A stretch of 7,958 nt of DNA from Peptococcaceae bacterium (GTDB lineage: Bacteria; Bacillota; Desulfotomaculia; Desulfotomaculales; Desulfocucumaceae), in the NCBI GenBank assembly GCA_013336365.1, contig JAAXTT010000065.1, positions 1 through 7,958 of the forward strand. Direction: 5' to 3'. Numbering within the stretch: position 1 is the first letter of the stretch; the number at the start of each line of letters is the position of its first letter. Shown here one piece after another: positions 4,413-7,958 of this stretch. Under the pieces are notes generated by a model, which did no database searches, was not told the origin of the DNA, and saw only the letters and a program-made list of their open reading frames with translations. The position numbers and the translations under genes were made by a program.

Positions 4413-6500
4413 ATGAACAATGACATATTTTCCAGCCTAATAAGTAATGTTGCGCTTTTGATTGCATTGGGAGCCATATATGAAATAAGCTACTTTACCC
4501 CTTCAAAATATAGAAATGCAGTCAATGGCATCATAATCGGAGTAATCGGAATAGCAATAATGTCCATTCCCTTTCGATTATCACCCGGAATAATCTTTGA
4601 TACTCGTACTATTCTCCTTAGTATTGCCGGTTTGTTTTTTGGCCCGATTCCTACCCTTATTGCTCTGTTCCTTACCAGCATTTTTCGTATTTTCCTTGGG
4701 GGAGTGGGAATTTGGACCGGAGTACTGACCCTTTTTATTTCTGCCTTTATCGGCTTAGCCGCACATAGATATATTACCCTGGAACATATAAAAAACAAAT
4801 GGTTTAAACTATACCTATTTGGAATGGTTACCAGCCTGGCTATGCTTGCCTGTATGCTCACCCTGCCATGGCCCATATCAATTTCTGTACTTGAAAAGAT
4901 AACTCTGCCTGTTATCCTAATTTACCCCTTTGGCACTGTATTTCTAAGCCTCCTCCTAATCCACCAAATAGAGAGAAACACTGGAATAATCCTGCTTCAG
5001 GAAGCCAATAATAAATATAAGAGTATTTTCTATAACAATAAGGCAGTCATGCTTTTGATTGACCCTCAGGATGGGAGGATTGTCGATGCCAACAACGCCG
5101 CCTCTACCTATTACGGCTGGTCCGTCGATACTCTAAAAACAATGAATATTTCAGAAATCAATACCTCGCCTCCTGAAAAGATAAAAATCGCCATGGCTGA
5201 ATCAGTTAGTTTACAGAAAAACTATTTTGTCTTTAAGCATCGGAACTCAGCTGATCAGATTAATGATGTTGAGGTCTATAGCGGACCTCTGATAGTATCA
5301 GGAAAAACTCTTCTTTACACAATAGCCCATGATATTTCAGAAAGAGTTGCAATTGAAAAAGCACTTCAGGAGAGCGAGCTTCGATTTAGAATGCTGGTTG
5401 AAGGTTCGCCAGATGCCATATTTATTCAGACAGACTCCAAGTTTTCCTTTCTGAACAAGACTGCCTTGGCATTTTACGGGGCAACCTCTGAAGAGCAATT
5501 AATCGGAACATCTGTAATGGATAGGTTTAAACCTGAATACCACCAAAAAATTGCCGAAAGAATAAACACTGTGAATATCAACAAAAAACCTGTTCCTGCC
5601 TTTGAAGAAATTCATTTAACACTAGATGGAACTGAAGTAGTTGTTGAAGTAACAGCGGTTCCCATAAACTACGACAACAAAGACGGTGCAATGGTTTTTG
5701 CCCGGGATATTTCAGAAAGAAAAAAAATCGAAAAGGAAAAATCTATCATTGAAGCTCAGCTTCGCCAACAGCAAAAGCTTGAAGCTATAGGAACCTTGGC
5801 GGGAGGTATAGCTCATGAAATAAATAACCCTATAAACGGCATAATGAATTATGCTCAGCTTATGCTGGACACTGAACAAATTAATCAAGTAAATTCAGAA
5901 TATGCCAAGGAAATAATTCATGAAACCAAACGAATCTCTGAAATAATAAAAAATCTGCTCCAATTTTCCAGACTTGACAAACAAACCCACAGCCTTGCCT
6001 GTATTGACGATATCCTTAACCAAACCCTATCCCTTATTAGGTCCTTAATAAAAAAAGACCGGATAACTTTGGATATTGATATCTCTGAAAATCTGCCGGA
6101 ATTTAAATGTAGGAGCCAACAAATTCAGCAGGTTATTATGAATCTGCTGACTAATGCCCGAGATGCCTTAAATGAAAAATATCCTGAATATCATGAGAAT
6201 AAGATAATATATTTAGCTGCAAGTCTGAAGATAATTGATGGTCGCAGATATATCCGGATAACGGTCAAAGATTATGGCATAGGCATTGACCCTCAGATAA
6301 AGGATAAAATATTTGAGCCATTTTTTTCCACCAAGCCCAGAGAAAAAGGAACCGGTCTTGGACTATCTATCAGCTTTGGCATTGTGGAGGAACATCATGG
6401 AAAGCTAAGCATTGGTGCAGATGAAGAAGGATACACCTGTTTTTGCCTGGATTTGCCTGTTGATAACGGCTGGAGTACAACAACACGCTCCCTGCAGTAA
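4413..6500 (+). CDS. LytS-type multi-TM sensor histidine kinase with two PAS domains
   Basis: The 695-residue protein begins with a membrane domain of the 5TM-5TMR_LYT type (about 1-187). About seven hydrophobic segments can be counted, with the family hallmark FDTRTILLSIAGLFFGP (62-78) and FRIFLGG (91-97). Two PAS domains follow (about 199-313 and 321-437), each ending in a DISER motif. The kinase core has HisKA with the H-box GGIAHEINNP (phosphoacceptor H468) and a HATPase domain: N-box N577/N581, DYGIGID (620-626), FEPFFSTK (634-641) and GTGLGLS (646-652). It should autophosphorylate H468 in response to a ligand sensed in the membrane domain and perhaps a second signal at the PAS domains, then pass the phosphate to the regulator encoded next. 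The family includes the pyruvate receptor BtsS and autolysis regulator LytS. Start: ATG at 4413 after GGGAGGG with 5-nt spacing. All catalytic boxes look intact; the ligand is unknown. Confidence 0.95.
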   Translation: MNNDIFSSLISNVALLIALGAIYEISYFTPSKYRNAVNGIIIGVIGIAIMSIPFRLSPGIIFDTRTILLSIAGLFFGPIPTLIALFLTSIFRIFLGGVGIWTGVLTLFISAFIGLAAHRYITLEHIKNKWFKLYLFGMVTSLAMLACMLTLPWPISISVLEKITLPVILIYPFGTVFLSLLLIHQIERNTGIILLQEANNKYKSIFYNNKAVMLLIDPQDGRIVDANNAASTYYGWSVDTLKTMNISEINTSPPEKIKIAMAESVSLQKNYFVFKHRNSADQINDVEVYSGPLIVSGKTLLYTIAHDISERVAIEKALQESELRFRMLVEGSPDAIFIQTDSKFSFLNKTALAFYGATSEEQLIGTSVMDRFKPEYHQKIAERINTVNINKKPVPAFEEIHLTLDGTEVVVEVTAVPINYDNKDGAMVFARDISERKKIEKEKSIIEAQLRQQQKLEAIGTLAGGIAHEINNPINGIMNYAQLMLDTEQINQVNSEYAKEIIHETKRISEIIKNLLQFSRLDKQTHSLACIDDILNQTLSLIRSLIKKDRITLDIDISENLPEFKCRSQQIQQVIMNLLTNARDALNEKYPEYHENKIIYLAASLKIIDGRRYIRITVKDYGIGIDPQIKDKIFEPFFSTKPREKGTGLGLSISFGIVEEHHGKLSIGADEEGYTCFCLDLPVDNGWSTTTRSLQ

Positions 6501-6506
6501 AGGAGG
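6499..6506 (+). promoter_or_regulatory. Ribosome binding site of the HD-GYP regulator, overlapping the kinase stop
   Basis: AAAGGAGG at 6499-6506 shares its first two bases with the kinase stop codon TAA (6498-6500). It is only 2 nt from the ATG at 6509 but 8 nt from the in-frame ATG at 6515, so the second ATG is the likely start. The overlap points to translational coupling of the two genes. Confidence 0.85.
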
Positions 6507-6514
6507 TAATGGGC

Positions 6515-7585
6515 ATGACTAAAGTATTAATTGTTGATGATGAAAAAAGCTTAAGAATAACTCTTGGTGAATTCCTTAGGAAGGAAGGCTACTGGGTAAT
6601 TACCGCCTCTGATTCTGAGGAAGCACTCTTAATTTTACATGCCGAAAATATAGATATTGTTATTACTGACATTATTATGCCAAAAATCTCTGGGATTGAG
6701 CTACTCAAAAAAATCCGGGAAAATTTTGAAATGATTCAGATTATTGTTATGACCGGTGAACCTACTGTTGACACAGCTATTTTTGCTGTTCGCCATGGAG
6801 CCAATGAATACCTGACTAAACCCATAGACAAGGACAGTCTGATTAAGGCTGTAGGTCATGCAGCGAAAATAAAACAAATGACTGACCGGCAAAAAGACCT
6901 GGAAAAAGAGAACCTGGAATATCAAAAAAATCTGGAAAAACTGGTAGCTCAACGCACCGATTCTCTGCAAAAAACCTTGCAAAGTGTTGTCCATTTGATT
7001 TCTTCTGTAGTTGAGCTAAGAGACCCTTATACTGCAGGTCATCAAACAAGGGTAGGCAACCTGGCAGCAGAAATTGCCCGGGGAATAGATTTTGATGATA
7101 ACAGCATTAACCTAACCCGAATTGCGGGATATCTTCATGACGTGGGTAAAATAGTAATCCCAACAGAAATATTATCCAAACCCGGCAAATTAAGCAAATT
7201 GGAAATAGAAATGATTAAAGAGCATTCCTTCCAAGGATATACCATGCTCAGTCAGGTAGCCTTTCCCTGTGAGATTGCTGAAACTATTTATCAGCATCAT
7301 GAAAGATTGGATGGAAGTGGATATCCTCAAGGCCTTAAAGGAAATGAAATCAGCGATGAAGCAAATATTTTGGTTATTGCCGATGTAGTAGAAGCAATGA
7401 TGTCTCATCGACCCTATCGACCGGCCTTGGGCATAGATGCTGCCTTATATGAAATAGAAAGGAATTCCGGCATTCTTTACAAGCCTGAAATGGTAAATGC
7501 CTGTGTTGATTTGTTTAGGAACAAAGGATATGCAATTGATGACAATGTGTTTGAAATAAACTTTTCTCTATCGAAAAATGACTAA
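6515..7585 (+). CDS. Response regulator with HD-GYP cyclic-di-GMP phosphodiesterase output
   Basis: From ATG at 6515 the protein has 356 residues; an upstream ATG at 6509 would add two but sits too close to the ribosome binding site. The receiver domain (1-117) has the acidic pair D8/D9, phosphoacceptor D52 (ITDIIMP), T80 and K102. A charged coiled-coil linker follows (about 119-156). The HD-GYP domain (about 157-345) shows DPYTAGH (170-176), HDVGKI with H208/D209, H237, HH at 261-262, GYP at 269-271 and D290 in IADVVEAM. Family knowledge: such RpfG-like proteins hydrolyse cyclic-di-GMP, a signal for motility, biofilm or development, with a di- or tri-metal centre. The kinase encoded just upstream is the obvious phosphodonor. 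There is no DNA-binding domain, so control is by second messenger rather than transcription. All core metal ligands appear present, so it is probably active; which processes respond cannot be told from here. Confidence 0.95.
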   Translation: MTKVLIVDDEKSLRITLGEFLRKEGYWVITASDSEEALLILHAENIDIVITDIIMPKISGIELLKKIRENFEMIQIIVMTGEPTVDTAIFAVRHGANEYLTKPIDKDSLIKAVGHAAKIKQMTDRQKDLEKENLEYQKNLEKLVAQRTDSLQKTLQSVVHLISSVVELRDPYTAGHQTRVGNLAAEIARGIDFDDNSINLTRIAGYLHDVGKIVIPTEILSKPGKLSKLEIEMIKEHSFQGYTMLSQVAFPCEIAETIYQHHERLDGSGYPQGLKGNEISDEANILVIADVVEAMMSHRPYRPALGIDAALYEIERNSGILYKPEMVNACVDLFRNKGYAIDDNVFEINFSLSKND

Positions 7586-7958
7586 CCCTGTCTTTTAAAG
7601 GATTCTACCAACAAGATGGCCGCATCAGAATCCTCATAAAACACATTTCCCAGGATAACCGTATCCACATATGAGGCTACTTCGTCCAGCTGCTCTATGT
7701 TTTCAATACCGCCGCCATAAAAAAGCTGTATTTTTTTCCTCGTCTGGGATACCCGCCTTACCAGATCCATATCACCATAAATACCACTATATTCAATATA
7801 TAATACCGGCAGGCCCAGTAGCTTCTCGGCTAGACATGTGTAAGCGGCGGCATCCTCCATTGTCACCTTGCCGGACTCAGTCAAGCGGCCTACTGCTGAT
7901 TCCTGATTACACACCAAATATCCTTCAGCAATTATGTTTTGCCAATCTATTATGCTGC
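7582..7958 (-). CDS. pcrB: PcrB-type prenylglyceryl phosphate synthase, C-terminal half
   Basis: The 124 visible residues are the C-terminal half of a PcrB/GGGP synthase-like TIM barrel; the N-terminal half lies beyond the right edge. The frame is open to the edge, so a TTG at 7917 is not the start. Recognisable parts in order are AEGYLVCNQESAVG, then LPVLYIEYSGIYGD (the YxEYSG motif that binds glycerol phosphate), LFYGGGI and DTVILGN, two glycine-rich phosphate-binding loops near the barrel end. The enzyme joins a polyprenyl diphosphate to sn-glycerol-1-phosphate; in Bacillus the product is heptaprenylglyceryl phosphate. It is the bacterial relative of the archaeal ether-lipid enzyme, with YIEYSG as in the bacterial PcrB group. 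Chain-length residues are not visible. The stop (TAG, 7584-7582) overlaps the stop of the HD-GYP gene by 4 bp, convergently. Confidence 0.9.
   Translation of the reverse strand, partial: SIIDWQNIIAEGYLVCNQESAVGRLTESGKVTMEDAAAYTCLAEKLLGLPVLYIEYSGIYGDMDLVRRVSQTRKKIQLFYGGGIENIEQLDEVASYVDTVILGNVFYEDSDAAILLVESFKRQG

Noticed and set aside
4490..4876. 128-codon open frame on the minus strand
   Set aside because: It lies wholly inside the membrane domain of the histidine kinase gene, opposite strand, has no ribosome binding site that I can see and no recognisable motif. It is a shadow frame.
5720..5727. Run of eight A residues in the kinase gene as a frameshift or slippage site
   Set aside because: It codes RKKI in the charged linker between PAS and HisKA and the frame continues normally. 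No alternative product is suggested, and such runs are common in AT-rich genes.
6701..7408. Several open frames on the minus strand
   Set aside because: They run opposite to the receiver and HD-GYP coding sequence, whose motifs are intact throughout, and have no support of their own.
7582..7917. A 111-residue pcrB starting at TTG 7917
   Set aside because: The same frame stays open to the window edge, and the upstream residues (IIAEGYL) match the PcrB pattern, so the TTG is internal.

Overview
The window looks like a chromosomal segment of a low-GC Gram-positive anaerobe, most likely a member of the Clostridia. This rests on AT-rich intergenic DNA, strong AGGAGG-type ribosome binding sites, sigma-A-type promoters, a YkpA/YbiT-type ABC-F protein, a PcrB-type lipid synthase, and a DUF362 protein carrying two [4Fe-4S] ferredoxin motifs. 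I cannot name a genus. There are eight genes, two of them cut by the window edges, and no RNA gene, insertion sequence, CRISPR array or long gene-free stretch.

Left part (1-4238, all minus strand), read in the direction of transcription from 4238 down: an ABC-F ATPase (4238-2613); a membrane-anchored SIMPL-domain (DUF541) protein (2546-1800) ending in a strong terminator (1743-1788); a DUF362 + 2x[4Fe-4S] ferredoxin protein (1713-571); a 54-residue zinc-ribbon protein (444-280) ending in a second strong terminator (189-233); and the first 39 residues of a TetR-type repressor (117-1). The repressor has a perfect-consensus promoter, and a dyad sits between promoter and start codon. The terminators and promoters divide this strand into at least three units: ABC-F plus probably SIMPL, DUF362 with uncertain boundaries, and the zinc-ribbon and TetR genes as single units.

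Right part (4413-7585, plus strand): a two-gene signalling operon. A LytS/BtsS-like multi-TM sensor histidine kinase with two PAS domains (4413-6500) is followed by a response regulator whose output is an HD-GYP cyclic-di-GMP phosphodiesterase domain (6515-7585). The ribosome binding site of the second gene overlaps the stop codon of the first. The pair should turn a membrane or extracellular signal, with possible further PAS input, into a change in cyclic-di-GMP. The ABC-F and kinase genes are divergent across a 174-bp region holding a clear leftward promoter and two dyads ahead of the kinase.

Right edge (7582-7958, minus strand): the C-terminal half of PcrB, a prenylglyceryl phosphate synthase. 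It converges on the response regulator with a 4-bp overlap of the gene ends and no intervening terminator.

I did not find a clearly new multi-gene system. The points most worth a second look are the asymmetric ATP sites of the ABC-F protein, the sensor-to-HD-GYP pathway with its conserved arginine pair, the operator-like dyad in the place of a ribosome binding site at the TetR gene, and the small zinc-ribbon protein.
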